Below, piece by piece: positions 23,766-31,868 of a stretch of 33,496 nucleotides of DNA. Both the position numbers and the translations under genes were made by a program. This DNA is from JAAYBY01 sp964465385 (GTDB lineage: Bacteria > Bacillota > Clostridia > Saccharofermentanales > UBA5734), in contig CAYXIM010000010.1 in NCBI GenBank assembly GCA_964465385.1, positions 1 to 33,496 on the forward strand, given 5' to 3'. The number at the start of each line of letters is the position of its first letter. Positions within the stretch are counted from its first letter, which is position 1. A model generated the notes under the pieces. The model did not search any database and was not told the DNA's origin. It saw nothing but the letters and a program-made list of their open reading frames with translations.

Positions 23766-25373
23766 TTAATAGGCCACACAACAGCCGTCCGCACGGGCAT
23801 CGCTGCCGCCGGTGTAACCGCCTCCGGGCTTTCGCCGGATGATTTGGCCGCGCCCGAAATCCAGGTAATCCGCCTCGTGGTTCACCTGGTGGCCCCTGCG
23901 GGCCAGGTCCCGGGCCAGCTCTTTCGGAAAAGACGGTTCCAGTCGGATCGTCCGGCCGCCGTCCCAGCGCCAGCGCGGGGCATCCAGTGCCTGCTGGGGA
24001 TCCAGGCCCTGGTCAATCTGGCGCACAAGCACCTGCACATGCCCCTGCGGCTGCATGAGGCCTCCCATGACCCCGAAGGGCCCTACCGGCCGGCCGGCCT
24101 GGAATAAAAAGCCCGGGATGATGGTGTGATAGGGTTTTTTGCCTGGCAGCAAGACATTGGCGGCTGCCGGGTCAAAGGAAAAATCCTTGCCCCGGTTGTT
24201 GAAGGCGATGCCCGTAGCAGGCACAACCGCACCCGATCCAAAACCCGTGTAATTGCTTTGAATGAACGAAACCATGTTCCCGTGCCGGTCAGCCGTGCAC
24301 AGGTAGACCGTTCCACCCGCCCGCAAGCGGCCTGGCTGGGGCTGGCAGGCCTGATCGCCGATCTGGCGGCTGCGGCTGGCGGCATAGGCAGGATCCAGCA
24401 GGTCTGGCACCGTCACTGCCATGTGGTCAGGATCGGTGATGTGCTGACGGCCATCTGTAAAAGCCAGCTTGAGGGCCTCTATGCTGCGATGGACCTCTTC
24501 TGCTGTATCCGTGGCCTCGCTTTCAAAAGCTGATAAGATCTGCAGGGCCATCAAGGCAACCAAGCCCTGGCCGTTGGGGGGCAGTTCATAAACCCGGTAG
24601 CCTTTGTAGGGAACCGAGATGGCGTCAACCCATTGGGCCTGATAAGCGGCCAGGTCAGACCGGCGCAGCAGGCCGCCTGACTGGCGGCTGGTCTGGTCGA
24701 TCACGTCTGCCAGGTCTCCCCGATAAAATGATTCCCCTTCGGTCCGGGCCAGCTCCTCAAGGGTTGTGGCCTGGTCTTTGTGCTGCCAGAGGTCACCAGC
24801 TGCGGGTGGCAGGCCGGTGTCTGGCCGGGTGAAGGCGGCAGCCCAGTTGTCATAGCCCGCTTGCGGCAGATCAGCCAAAAACTTCTGGTGTTCGCGTGCC
24901 CAGAGGCGGGCAATCACCGGCGTGACCACCAGCCCTTGCCGGGCCAGGTCAATGGCCGGCTGCAGGCAGCTGGCAAAGGGCAGCGTCCCCCAGCGTCGCC
25001 AGAGCTGGGTCCAGGTGGAAACGGCGCCAGGTACCGTGATCGACGGCCAGCCGACATCGGGCATGCGGCTGTAGCCGGCCTGACGCAGAGTCTGGATGGA
25101 CAGGGCCTGCGGGGCCGGCCCGCTGCCGTTGATACCGGTCAGCTTACCATCAAACCAAATGAGCGCAAACGCGTCCGAGCCCAGCCCATTCATGACCGGC
25201 TCTGCGACCGTCAGGGCGGCGGCGGTGGCGATGGCGGCATCAACCGCATTGCCCCCCGCTTTGAGGATGTCCAGACCGATCCGGGCCGCTTGGGGCTGGG
25301 ACGTGCACACCATGCCGGATGCGCCCTCAAGGGCTTGACCGTGATCGAACGTTTGAAAGGATGCTGGGGTCAT
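23766..25373 (-). CDS. Gamma-glutamyltransferase (YwrD-type, no signal peptide)
   Basis: This 535-residue protein of the GGT N-terminal-nucleophile family is autocleaved before a Thr and transfers gamma-glutamyl groups or hydrolyses gamma-glutamyl compounds. The likely nucleophile is T355 in GGTVYLCTADRHGNMVS. The upstream segment AGGNAVDAAIATAAALTVAEP and the downstream SGAVVPATGIAFNNRG are conserved. No signal peptide is present, so the enzyme is probably cytosolic, like YwrD rather than secreted GGT. The natural substrate is unclear. GAGGT precedes the ATG by seven bases. It lies 78 bp after a ceramidase-like gene, likely one operon. Confidence 0.93.
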   Translation of the reverse strand: MTPASFQTFDHGQALEGASGMVCTSQPQAARIGLDILKAGGNAVDAAIATAAALTVAEPVMNGLGSDAFALIWFDGKLTGINGSGPAPQALSIQTLRQAGYSRMPDVGWPSITVPGAVSTWTQLWRRWGTLPFASCLQPAIDLARQGLVVTPVIARLWAREHQKFLADLPQAGYDNWAAAFTRPDTGLPPAAGDLWQHKDQATTLEELARTEGESFYRGDLADVIDQTSRQSGGLLRRSDLAAYQAQWVDAISVPYKGYRVYELPPNGQGLVALMALQILSAFESEATDTAEEVHRSIEALKLAFTDGRQHITDPDHMAVTVPDLLDPAYAASRSRQIGDQACQPQPGRLRAGGTVYLCTADRHGNMVSFIQSNYTGFGSGAVVPATGIAFNNRGKDFSFDPAAANVLLPGKKPYHTIIPGFLFQAGRPVGPFGVMGGLMQPQGHVQVLVRQIDQGLDPQQALDAPRWRWDGGRTIRLEPSFPKELARDLARRGHQVNHEADYLDFGRGQIIRRKPGGGYTGGSDARADGCCVAY

Positions 25374-25451
25374 GCAGGAGACCTCACTTTTCTTTTTTGG
25401 ACACGTCTACCCCGCGTCCTGGCCTCAAACACCGCCCGTGTGGCCAAGCCT

Positions 25452-26910
25452 TCACCAGAGGCTTTTGATGGCCCTCAGGTTTTCGTGGACCAGGACCTGG
25501 CCCTGATCGGGCCCCAAGAGGGTTGTGGCTGGTTTGGACGAGTACGAGCCGCCTTCAATGGCCGCCTGGGTGGGCAGATAAACGCCGGCATTATCGCACA
25601 ACTGAATGACAAAGACCTGCTCGCTGCGGCTCCTGGCTCGGATTTGCAGGCCGTATTCGGTAAAAAGCTCAAACGGGTTGGTGACCAGCGCCACCTGGCC
25701 GATCCGGATGATGTGGCAGGTGAAGGTGTAGTCTGGTTCTGTGTGCTGGCGCTCCCAGCGCAAGAGCACACCAATCGCTTCATAGGCCTTGACCTGGGCA
25801 GCCAGATCCATTTTGTTGTCGGGTCCGTAGGCTGCCTTGAGGGCGTCAACGGTCTGGCGGGCTTGCTGGGTCTCTTCCCTGCTGACCGTTCGAATGGGCA
25901 GGCTCAGTTCCAGCAGGCGATGTGTGAGCACCGGCTGGCTGTNNNNNNNNNNCCCGCCGGTAGCCTCGCAGGACGGCTTCAGCCACACGCTCCCCGATCT
26001 GCCGGCAGGCTTCTTTCATGTCAAAGTTTCGAAACACTTCGCCGGCCTGGCTGCTCCAATCGGCCAAGGCCTGTTCGTTGTGCCGGGAGATGCTGATCAG
26101 GTCGATGGGGTTTTGATCCCCTCCGGCACCGCAGGCAGCCAGCACATAAAGGGGGCCAAAGTGCTCACGCAGGCAATCGCGCACATCGCACCAGTAGTCG
26201 GCAGACAAAAAAGCATGCAGCTCATAAACCTGTGCCGGACAGGGAACATCAACGAGGACGCCAGTCAGCTGCTGCTGGCTGTCGAAGGTGTAAAGCATAT
26301 TGACCCGGTGGTCCGACGGCCCTTCCATGCGGACAAAATCGTCCCGCGAGCAGGCCCCGTACATCTGTGAGCGCCATGTTCCATCTTCCTGCTGGAAAAC
26401 AGGCCGGCGGTTGAAGGCGACCACCGCATAGTCTTCGGCGGCGGCGATGCCGCCCGGCTGCCTGGCGGCCCAGGCCTGGCGGACCAGGCTGTTCACATGG
26501 TCAGCCAGAAAATCAATTTCCGCCTGGCCATAGAGGACATCTTCGGGCAGGTCAAAGGGCTCGACACGGTCTGCCCCCAGGAAACGGGCGAAGCGGTCCA
26601 GGTGGGGGTCTTCGGCCCCGCGCAGTGAGTTGTGGGTGTGGGTTGCGTGAAAGGCTATCTTTTCCACGTCCAGGCCCGGCACGTCCTTAAGCCGCTCCCG
26701 AAAGCGGTCGCAGCAGGCTTTGGGCACCGTGACCATGTCCAGGGAAACAAACACCACCTGATCCTGGCCATTTTCCAGCACCAGGCAAGTGGCTGTGAGG
26801 GGGTCGTGCACGTAGGACGACAGGCGCGGGTACATCTGGCCGGCTACAAAAACCGGCCGGTCTGGCGTGATGTCCACCTGGGCCCAACCGATTTTAAGCA
26901 TAGGGTTCAT
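25452..26910 (-). CDS. Neutral/alkaline ceramidase-like hydrolase (N gap of wrong length)
   Basis: This protein of about 483 residues resembles the N-terminal domain family of neutral/alkaline non-lysosomal ceramidase. It has GWAQVDITPDRPV at the start, FVSLDMVTVPK, and the zinc-binding motif FHATHTHNS (HATHTH at 88-93). A later half after the gap has RIGQVALVTNPFELFTEYGLQIR. No signal peptide is seen, so the true substrate may not be ceramide. The two halves are in different frames across the ten Ns at 25943-25952. The true gap must be a multiple of three (for example 9 or 12), otherwise there is a frameshift. AGGAGG lies eight bases before the ATG, with a good promoter upstream. Confidence 0.8.
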
Positions 26911-26940
26911 CTGGCAGTCCTCCTGTTTGATGGTGCTTGT

Positions 26941-26969
26941 ATCATACCGCTGGAAACGTGAGGCGGCAA
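26941..26969 (-). promoter_or_regulatory. Promoter of the ceramidase-like gene
   Basis: TTGCCG (26964-26969), 17 bp and TATGAT (26941-26946) lie on the minus strand about 30 bp before the start codon. Confidence 0.65.
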
Positions 26970-26987
26970 CCAGCATCACGGGCCTGT

Positions 26988-27036
26988 TTATAAACAAAAC
27001 CTGCCCAGAAAGCACAATCAGGCTTCTGACAGGTTT
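26988..27036 (-). terminator. Terminator after tRNA-Pro
   Basis: On the minus strand, AAACCTG (27036-27030) pairs with CAGGTTT (27003-26997). A second, bulged AGAAGC/GCTTTCT pairing sits inside, and a TTTTGTTTAT tail follows. It lies just after the CCA end of the tRNA. Confidence 0.6.
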
Positions 27037-27043
27037 CGTTTTC

Positions 27044-27120
27044 TGGTCGAGGTGAAGGGACTCGAACCCCCGACATCCTGCTCCCAAAGCAGGCGCGCTA
27101 GCCAACTGCGCTACACCTCG
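27044..27120 (-). tRNA. tRNA-Pro (UGG anticodon), CCA encoded
   Basis: The minus strand folds into a complete cloverleaf. The acceptor CGAGGTG/CACCTCG is followed by D-arm GCGC/GCGC, anticodon stem CCTGC/GCAGG with loop TTTGGGA, a 5-nt variable loop, and a T-arm with loop TTCGAGT whose stem has two G-U pairs. Discriminator A is followed by an encoded CCA. The loop places TGG at positions 34-36, hence tRNA-Pro(UGG), which reads CCA/CCG and by wobble other proline codons. Its own promoter and a terminator flank it, so it is a single transcription unit. Confidence 0.95.
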
Positions 27121-27132
27121 CCGCGCTTTTGG

Positions 27133-27161
27133 ATTATAAACGAAGCTTCGCTTGAAAGCAA
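27133..27161 (-). promoter_or_regulatory. Promoter of tRNA-Pro
   Basis: TTGCTT (27156-27161), a 17-bp spacer and perfect TATAAT (27133-27138) lie 12 bp upstream of the tRNA 5' end. The spacer contains the palindrome CGAAGCTTCG. Confidence 0.75.
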
Positions 27162-27175
27162 GCCAGGGCCTGTGC

Positions 27176-27204
27176 TTGCCGGTCCCCAGGCCTGGCCCTA
27201 TAAT
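27176..27204 (+). promoter_or_regulatory. Promoter of the beta-helix acyltransferase gene
   Basis: TTGCCG (27176-27181), a 17-bp spacer and TATAAT (27199-27204) lie about 30 bp before the ATG. They are divergent from the tRNA promoter, with 14 bp between the two -35 elements. Confidence 0.7.
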
Positions 27205-27233
27205 AGAGGCATCTTCGTAAAGGAGGCACAGCC

Positions 27234-27908
27234 ATGACGGAGCATCCCATTCAAAGCCGGGAGCTGTTTGACCTCAGCCAGTCCCTCGCCGGCCCCCTGC
27301 TGGAGGCGGTGGCCTACCCCTGGGAGGCCCTGACCCGAATCGGGGCCTTGATCTTGCAGCTTGGCCCTGGCTTGCCGCAGGACCAGTATCAGCTGTGGGC
27401 CGAAGGCGTCTGGGTGTCTCACAGCTGCCAGATTGATCCCAGCGCCCGGATAGAAGGACCGGCCATCATCGGCCACAGGTGCCAGGTCCGGCCAGGCGCC
27501 TACATTCGAACCAATGCCCTGATTGGGGACGATGTGGTCGTCGGCCACGTGACCGAAATCAAAAATGTCATCTTGTTTAACGGGGTCCAGGTCCCCCACT
27601 ACAACTATGTCGGCGACTCCATCCTGGGCCACCTGGCCCACCTGGGTGCCGGTGCCATCACCTCCAACGTCCGGTCCGACCAACAGCCCGTTGTGGTCAG
27701 CCTGGGTGAGCGCCGTTTTGAAACCGGTTTGAAAAAAATGGGGGCTTTGCTCGGAGACCAGGTGGAAATCGGCTGCAACAGCGTCCTGAACCCGGGCTCC
27801 ATTGTGGGCAGGCAGTCGCAGGTTTACCCCCTGACCATGGTGCGCGGCTTTGTGCCGGCCTGGTCAATCGTTAAACAATCGGGACAAATTGTCGCCAGAC
27901 GCAGCTGA
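27234..27908 (+). CDS. Left-handed beta-helix (hexapeptide) acyltransferase, GlmU C-domain-like
   Basis: This 224-residue protein has an N-terminal helical part (about 1-55) and a left-handed beta-helix of hexapeptide repeats (about 60-210, e.g. IDPSARIEGPAIIGHRCQVRPGAYI and GSIVGRQSQVYPLTMV). The segment HYNYVGDSILGHLAHLGAGAITSN resembles the acetyltransferase half of GlmU, but the N-terminal uridylyltransferase domain is missing. Stand-alone proteins of this kind are annotated as UDP-N-acetylglucosamine diphosphorylase-like in clostridia. I infer a sugar-nucleotide or amino-sugar acyltransferase, with unknown substrate. AAGGAGG precedes the ATG. Confidence 0.75.
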   Translation: MTEHPIQSRELFDLSQSLAGPLLEAVAYPWEALTRIGALILQLGPGLPQDQYQLWAEGVWVSHSCQIDPSARIEGPAIIGHRCQVRPGAYIRTNALIGDDVVVGHVTEIKNVILFNGVQVPHYNYVGDSILGHLAHLGAGAITSNVRSDQQPVVVSLGERRFETGLKKMGALLGDQVEIGCNSVLNPGSIVGRQSQVYPLTMVRGFVPAWSIVKQSGQIVARRS

Positions 27909-27913
27909 AACAC

Positions 27914-27953
27914 GCGCAAAAAAGGGGCTGGGTCAGCCCCTTTTTTTATGCGC
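27914..27953. terminator. Bidirectional terminator
   Basis: GGGGCTG (27924-27930) and CAGCCCC (27934-27940) form a strong stem, flanked by six As and seven Ts and by an outer GCGC/GCGC. The A/T flanks make it work in both directions, for the beta-helix gene (plus) and for rubrerythrin (minus). Confidence 0.9.
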
Positions 27954-27971
27954 ACAGGCGATGGCATGCCA

Positions 27972-28568
27972 TCAGTAAGGCTGGCAGTACACCTCGAAGT
28001 GGGCGGTTGCATGCTTGCAGGCCGGGCACAGGGCCGGGGCCGCCGGGCCTTCATGGATGTAACCGCAGTTGCGACATTTCCACAAGAGGGCATCGTCGCG
28101 TTTGAAGACGCGGCCCTGGGCAATGTTTTCAGCCAGCTTCAGGTAGCGGGCTTCGTGGTGTTTTTCCACGTCAGCGATCCGCCGGAAGGTGGTCGCAATG
28201 TCAGCAAAGCCTTCTTCAGCCGCTTCATCAGCAAAGGCCACATAGAGTTTTTCCCATTCTTCACGTTCTCCCGCGGCTGCGGCAATCAGGTTGTCGTGGG
28301 TGTTGCCGTAAGCAACCGGGTAATCAGCTGTGATTTCGACAGGAATAGCAACTGTTGAGCCTTCCAGGCCGGCCACGATGTATTTGTAAAACATCTTGGC
28401 GTGCTCTTTCTCGTTGTCAGCTGTTTCCTGAAAAATCGCCTCAATCTGCCGGTAGCCTTCCTTGTTTGCAACAGAAGCATAATACGTGTAACGGTTTCTG
28501 GCCTGAGACTCACCTGCAAAGGCTTTCATCAAGTTCTTCAGCGTTTTGGTTCCTTTTAAGTTTGCCAT
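27972..28568 (-). CDS. Rubrerythrin
   Basis: This is a 198-residue classical rubrerythrin, a non-haem di-iron peroxidase that removes hydrogen peroxide in anaerobes. The ferritin-like diiron domain (about 1-150) shows E20, E53 and H56 in DNEKEH, and a second DVEKHHEARY helix (133-142). The C-terminal rubredoxin-like domain has C165-x2-C168 and C181-x2-C184. Length is typical. The start has AGGGGG five bases upstream, and a strong promoter precedes it. A small hairpin (ACCCT/AGGGT) sits in the leader. It indicates an organism that must cope with oxygen exposure. Confidence 0.96.
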   Translation of the reverse strand: MANLKGTKTLKNLMKAFAGESQARNRYTYYASVANKEGYRQIEAIFQETADNEKEHAKMFYKYIVAGLEGSTVAIPVEITADYPVAYGNTHDNLIAAAAGEREEWEKLYVAFADEAAEEGFADIATTFRRIADVEKHHEARYLKLAENIAQGRVFKRDDALLWKCRNCGYIHEGPAAPALCPACKHATAHFEVYCQPY

Positions 28569-28643
28569 AGGATCCCCCTTTTTTCGTGGCTGGCTGCCGA
28601 TTTTGATCGTTTGAATACCCTTTTTCAGGGTTTGAACAAGCGC

Positions 28644-28672
28644 ATTATAGCATGTTTTGCACAACCCGCCAA
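28644..28672 (-). promoter_or_regulatory. Promoter of rubrerythrin
   Basis: TTGGCG (28667-28672), 17 bp and perfect TATAAT (28644-28649) lie on the minus strand about 75 bp before the start codon. Confidence 0.7.
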
Positions 28673-28713
28673 ACGACAGACGTGGTTTTTTCCGGCACCC
28701 GGGACCTCTTTTG

Positions 28714-28786
28714 TGTGACACCGGTCGTAACTTCAGGTGAACAATCGTGACAAGCGCCCCCCAGGTTGAATGGATTAAGCTATAAT
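28714..28786 (+). promoter_or_regulatory. Promoter with four GTGACA-like repeats before the two-component operon
   Basis: TATAAT (28781-28786) has no -35 at the right distance. Instead four related hexamers lie upstream: GTGACA (28715), GTAACT (28727), GTGAAC (28737) and GTGACA (28747). They are spaced 12, 10 and 10 bp, near one helical turn. OmpR/PhoP-type regulators bind direct repeats of this kind, so autoregulation by the encoded response regulator is plausible. Confidence 0.5.
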
Positions 28787-28819
28787 AAAAGCACTGACAG
28801 CCCCTGGAGGTGGTGGCAC

Positions 28820-29512
28820 ATGGCACAAGCGCCTTTGATCCTCATCTGCGACGACGATCCGGTCATCCACGAATCGCTCGGCCTTTACCTGAAGGCGGAT
28901 GGCTTTTCCCACCGCTCAGCCATGGATGGTCAGGAAGCCCTGCGCATGCACGAGGCTTTGCAGCCAGACCTGATCATCCTGGACTTGATGATGCCCAAGC
29001 TGTCCGGGACAGAGGTTTGCCGGCAGATCCGTAAAAGCAGCAACGTTCCCATCATCATGCTGACGGCCAAGGGCGAGGAAATCGACCGGGTCCTGGGCCT
29101 TGAGCTGGGTGCCGATGACTACATCGTCAAGCCCTTCAGCCCCCGCGAAGTCCTGGCCCGCATCAAGGCTGTCTTGCGCCGCCTCAAGGAGCAGCCTCGT
29201 GAAACAAGAAGCCTGCTTCGTTTTGATGGCTTGGAGATCAACATCGACCATTACCAGATCAAAGTGGACGATGTCGCCATTGCCAGCACCCCCAAAGAAG
29301 TGGAGATCCTTTACCTGTTGGCCTCCCACCCGGGACAGGTGATGGACCGCCAGCAGATCCTGTCCAAAGTCTGGGGCTATGATTACTTTGGTGACACCCG
29401 AACCGTTGACACACACATCAAGCGGATCCGGCAAAAAATTGCCAAGCCTGACGCCGCCTGGGGCCTGATGACCGTCTACGGGGTCGGCTACAAGTTTGAG
29501 GTTTTTGACTGA
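28820..29512 (+). CDS. OmpR/PhoB-family response regulator
   Basis: This is a 230-residue regulator. The receiver domain (about 5-118) shows the acidic pair D11/D12, phosphoacceptor D55 in LIILDLMMP, T82 and K104 in YIVKPFS. The C-terminal winged helix (about 130-228) has TPKEVEILYLLASHPGQV and a recognition helix TVDTHIKRIRQKI. The start at 28820 is fixed by GGAGGT eight bases upstream. An earlier in-frame start lies before the -10 element and is unlikely. The histidine kinase begins directly at the next base after the stop. The best matches by eye are the PhoP and WalR groups, and no specific signal can be named. Confidence 0.95.
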   Translation: MAQAPLILICDDDPVIHESLGLYLKADGFSHRSAMDGQEALRMHEALQPDLIILDLMMPKLSGTEVCRQIRKSSNVPIIMLTAKGEEIDRVLGLELGADDYIVKPFSPREVLARIKAVLRRLKEQPRETRSLLRFDGLEINIDHYQIKVDDVAIASTPKEVEILYLLASHPGQVMDRQQILSKVWGYDYFGDTRTVDTHIKRIRQKIAKPDAAWGLMTVYGVGYKFEVFD

Positions 29513-31342
29513 ATGCTCCGAAGCATCTTCTTTCGCCGCATGCTGGCCCTGCTTTTACTGGCGTTGCTCTTGTGGACCTTGTTGACCGCCCTGATCTACA
29601 ACGTGGTCCTGCGCGCCATCCTGACCGACATCAAAGTGGGTGAGCTGGAGCCCAAGGCCTTGTCTATTGCCCGGCTGGTCTCCCGAAACTACTTCCAAAA
29701 CGATCCCTACCTCAATGAATTGATCCGCTCGTCCATGGACTTGTTCGATGCCTGGATCTTTGTGGTGGATGGCCTCAGCGGTGATTTTNNNNNNNNNNAC
29801 ACCGCCCTGCCCGATGCCTTCCGGCCGGCAGAGCCAGACATCCGCCAGCACATTGTTGGCCACATGGACCAGATTTTGTCCGGTACAGCCGCCTCGGTGT
29901 CCTTCACTGGCCAGCTGAAAACAGACCGGGCCGAAGAAATCCTCTTTGTCGGTGTGCCGGTGACCCTGGAGCTGAGCCGGCAAAAAACCGTTGTCGGCGC
30001 TGTTTTTTTCGTCCAGCCCCTCAACGAGCTCAAAGCCGGTCTCAACAGCATGAGCATCGCCCTGCTGCTTGCCGCTCTCTTTGTTTTCCTGCTCATGGTC
30101 ATTCCGGTCTATTGGGCCACCGCCCGGCTGATCCAGCCCTTGCGACAAACCCGCAACGTGGCCATGGCACTGGCAGACGGCCAGTTTTCCCTGCGGGCTG
30201 ACACCCGCCAGAAGGGGGAGATCGGTGAGCTGGCCATGACCATGAACCACCTGGCCGAGACCTTGTCTAAAACCATCTGGGACCTGGAACTGGAACGCAA
30301 CCGGCTCAAGCAGATCATTGACGGCATGAGCGATGGCCTGATCGCTGTGGACCGGTCGGGCCAGATCACCCAGATCAACCAGACGGCCTTCCTGCTTCTG
30401 GGCCTGCAGCCGCCAGCCAGCAACAAGGCCCTGCCCGGCGCATCTTCCATCAGCCCCCCGCTGGCCCAGGCCTTTCGGCTCGCCATCGATCAGGCCAAGC
30501 CCTCTGCTTTCTTGCTGGATGCGTCCGGCAAGAAAATCCGCACCCAGGTCACCCCGCTGCAAGATGACCAGGGTCAGCTTGCCGGGGCGGTCAGCTTGCT
30601 GCATGACAGCACCCAGGCCATTCACCTGGAACAGACGCGGCGAGACTATGTGGCCAACATCTCCCATGAACTGCGCTCTCCCCTCACCGCCCTCCGGGCT
30701 TTGGTTGAGCCACTCAACGACGGCATGGTGACCAGCCAGGCCGACCAGCAACGCTATTTCACCATCTTGCTGCGCGAAATCATCCGCCTGTCCCGCCTGA
30801 TCGATGACATGCTGGAACTCAGCCGCCTCCAGGCGGAACCTGTGGCCGCCAGCCCACAGGCCTTTGACCTGGCCGGCCTGCTGGCGGACCTGGCCTTGCG
30901 CTACCAGCCCCAACTGGTGGAAAAACAACTCAGCCTCTTGATCGACGAGCAAGCCAGCCAAGCCCCCCAGGCCCTGGCGGATCCCGATCGCATCGAGCAG
31001 GTGCTGGTGATTTTACTGGACAACGCCATCAAATTCACCCCGGCCGGCGGCCAGATTGACCTGTCCGTCGACTGGAATGAACAAGTGCTTCGCGTCAACG
31101 TCCGAGACACGGGTGTTGGGATCGCCCCGGAGGACCTGCCGGCTGTCTTTGATCGCTTCTACAAGGCTGATAAAGCCCACAACGAATCCGGCACCGGCCT
31201 GGGCCTGGCCATTGCCCGTGAACTGCTGGCTAAAATGGGACAACACATCCAGGTTGCCAGCCAGCTGGGCCAGGGATCGATCTTCACCTTCACCTTAGAC
31301 CGGGTTCTTGATAACCAGGCCCCTGACAAGAGACCAGGCTGA
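29513..31342 (+). CDS. Sensor histidine kinase (PhoR/WalK-like architecture; 10-N gap inside)
   Basis: This 609-residue membrane kinase has TM1 (about 9-31), an extracytoplasmic sensor of about 145 residues containing the ten Ns (29789-29798), TM2 (about 181-203), HAMP (about 204-256) and PAS (about 262-365). HisKA follows with H385 in ANISHELRSPLTALRALVEP. The ATPase domain has N504 (DNAIKFTP), DTGVGI and GTGLGLAIA. It should phosphorylate the regulator encoded just upstream. The sensor domain is not one I recognise. The ATG directly follows the regulator stop. Confidence 0.93.
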   Translation: MLRSIFFRRMLALLLLALLLWTLLTALIYNVVLRAILTDIKVGELEPKALSIARLVSRNYFQNDPYLNELIRSSMDLFDAWIFVVDGLSGDFXXXXTALPDAFRPAEPDIRQHIVGHMDQILSGTAASVSFTGQLKTDRAEEILFVGVPVTLELSRQKTVVGAVFFVQPLNELKAGLNSMSIALLLAALFVFLLMVIPVYWATARLIQPLRQTRNVAMALADGQFSLRADTRQKGEIGELAMTMNHLAETLSKTIWDLELERNRLKQIIDGMSDGLIAVDRSGQITQINQTAFLLLGLQPPASNKALPGASSISPPLAQAFRLAIDQAKPSAFLLDASGKKIRTQVTPLQDDQGQLAGAVSLLHDSTQAIHLEQTRRDYVANISHELRSPLTALRALVEPLNDGMVTSQADQQRYFTILLREIIRLSRLIDDMLELSRLQAEPVAASPQAFDLAGLLADLALRYQPQLVEKQLSLLIDEQASQAPQALADPDRIEQVLVILLDNAIKFTPAGGQIDLSVDWNEQVLRVNVRDTGVGIAPEDLPAVFDRFYKADKAHNESGTGLGLAIARELLAKMGQHIQVASQLGQGSIFTFTLDRVLDNQAPDKRPG

Positions 31343-31361
31343 CAAAAGTGACCGCCATTTG

Positions 31362-31400
31362 TTGCCAGCAGGTCACAGTCTCTTCATAAAGTACCGGTAC
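31362..31400 (+). promoter_or_regulatory. Possible promoter with palindromic operator before the UspA-like gene
   Basis: TTGCCA (31362-31367), 17 bp and CATAAA (31385-31390) make a moderate promoter. A perfect 10-bp palindrome GTACCGGTAC (31391-31400) follows directly, where a repressor could sit over the start site. Confidence 0.4.
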
Positions 31401-31451
31401 AATAAAGATGGCCCGTATTCAACTGACCACCATTGGAAAGGATGTTGCTAC

Positions 31452-31868
31452 ATGGTCCTTGTCTGTGTGACGGATCAGGAATCTTGCAGCCGCTTGATTC
31501 GCACCGGCCGACGCTTGGCCAACCTGCTTGGCTCCCCCCTTAAAGTCATCACCGTCCGCCCCAAAGGAAGTGAAAACTGGTTTGCCAGCGATGAGCTGGA
31601 ATATTTGTATCAGGTCTCCAAAGAACTGGGGGCAGAAATGATCATCCGTTTTCACAACGATGCGTCGCAGTGCGTAGCCGATTACATTGCACAACAACCG
31701 ATCCAATCGATTGTGGTTGGTGAACCCCCTGAACCCGGACACAGCCTTTTTATTTCCAACCTGGAAAGCAGACACCCGCAGCTGCCTCTTTTGACTGTCG
31801 ATGCCCATGGAAACGCCCAGCTGGCTTCCGTTTTCCACGGCGTCGATGAACCTGCGGCCTGGACATGA
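31452..31868 (+). CDS. UspA/KdpD-like nucleotide-binding domain protein
   Basis: This 138-residue protein has the alpha/beta pattern of the universal stress protein fold: MVLVCVTDQESCSRLIRTGRRLANLLGSPLKVITV, a middle helix, then SIVVGEPPEPGHSLFISNL. It resembles the USP domain found in KdpD. No kinase domain accompanies it. The start at 31452 is preceded by AAAGGA nine bases upstream. Its stop overlaps the rluF-family start by 4 nt (ATGA), so the two are probably translated together. Its function is inferred only from fold similarity. Confidence 0.6.
   Translation: MVLVCVTDQESCSRLIRTGRRLANLLGSPLKVITVRPKGSENWFASDELEYLYQVSKELGAEMIIRFHNDASQCVADYIAQQPIQSIVVGEPPEPGHSLFISNLESRHPQLPLLTVDAHGNAQLASVFHGVDEPAAWT

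Noticed and set aside
24780..26096. 438-residue plus-strand frame over ggt and the ceramidase-like gene
   Set aside because: It is antisense to two genes with family motifs and has no start signal.
27044..27120. tRNA-Pro as an integration site
   Set aside because: No repeat of the tRNA 3' end, integrase or phage-like gene is seen in the window.
29555..30961. 468-residue minus-strand frame over the histidine kinase
   Set aside because: The kinase has complete catalytic motifs on the plus strand, and the reverse frame shows no domains or ribosome binding site.
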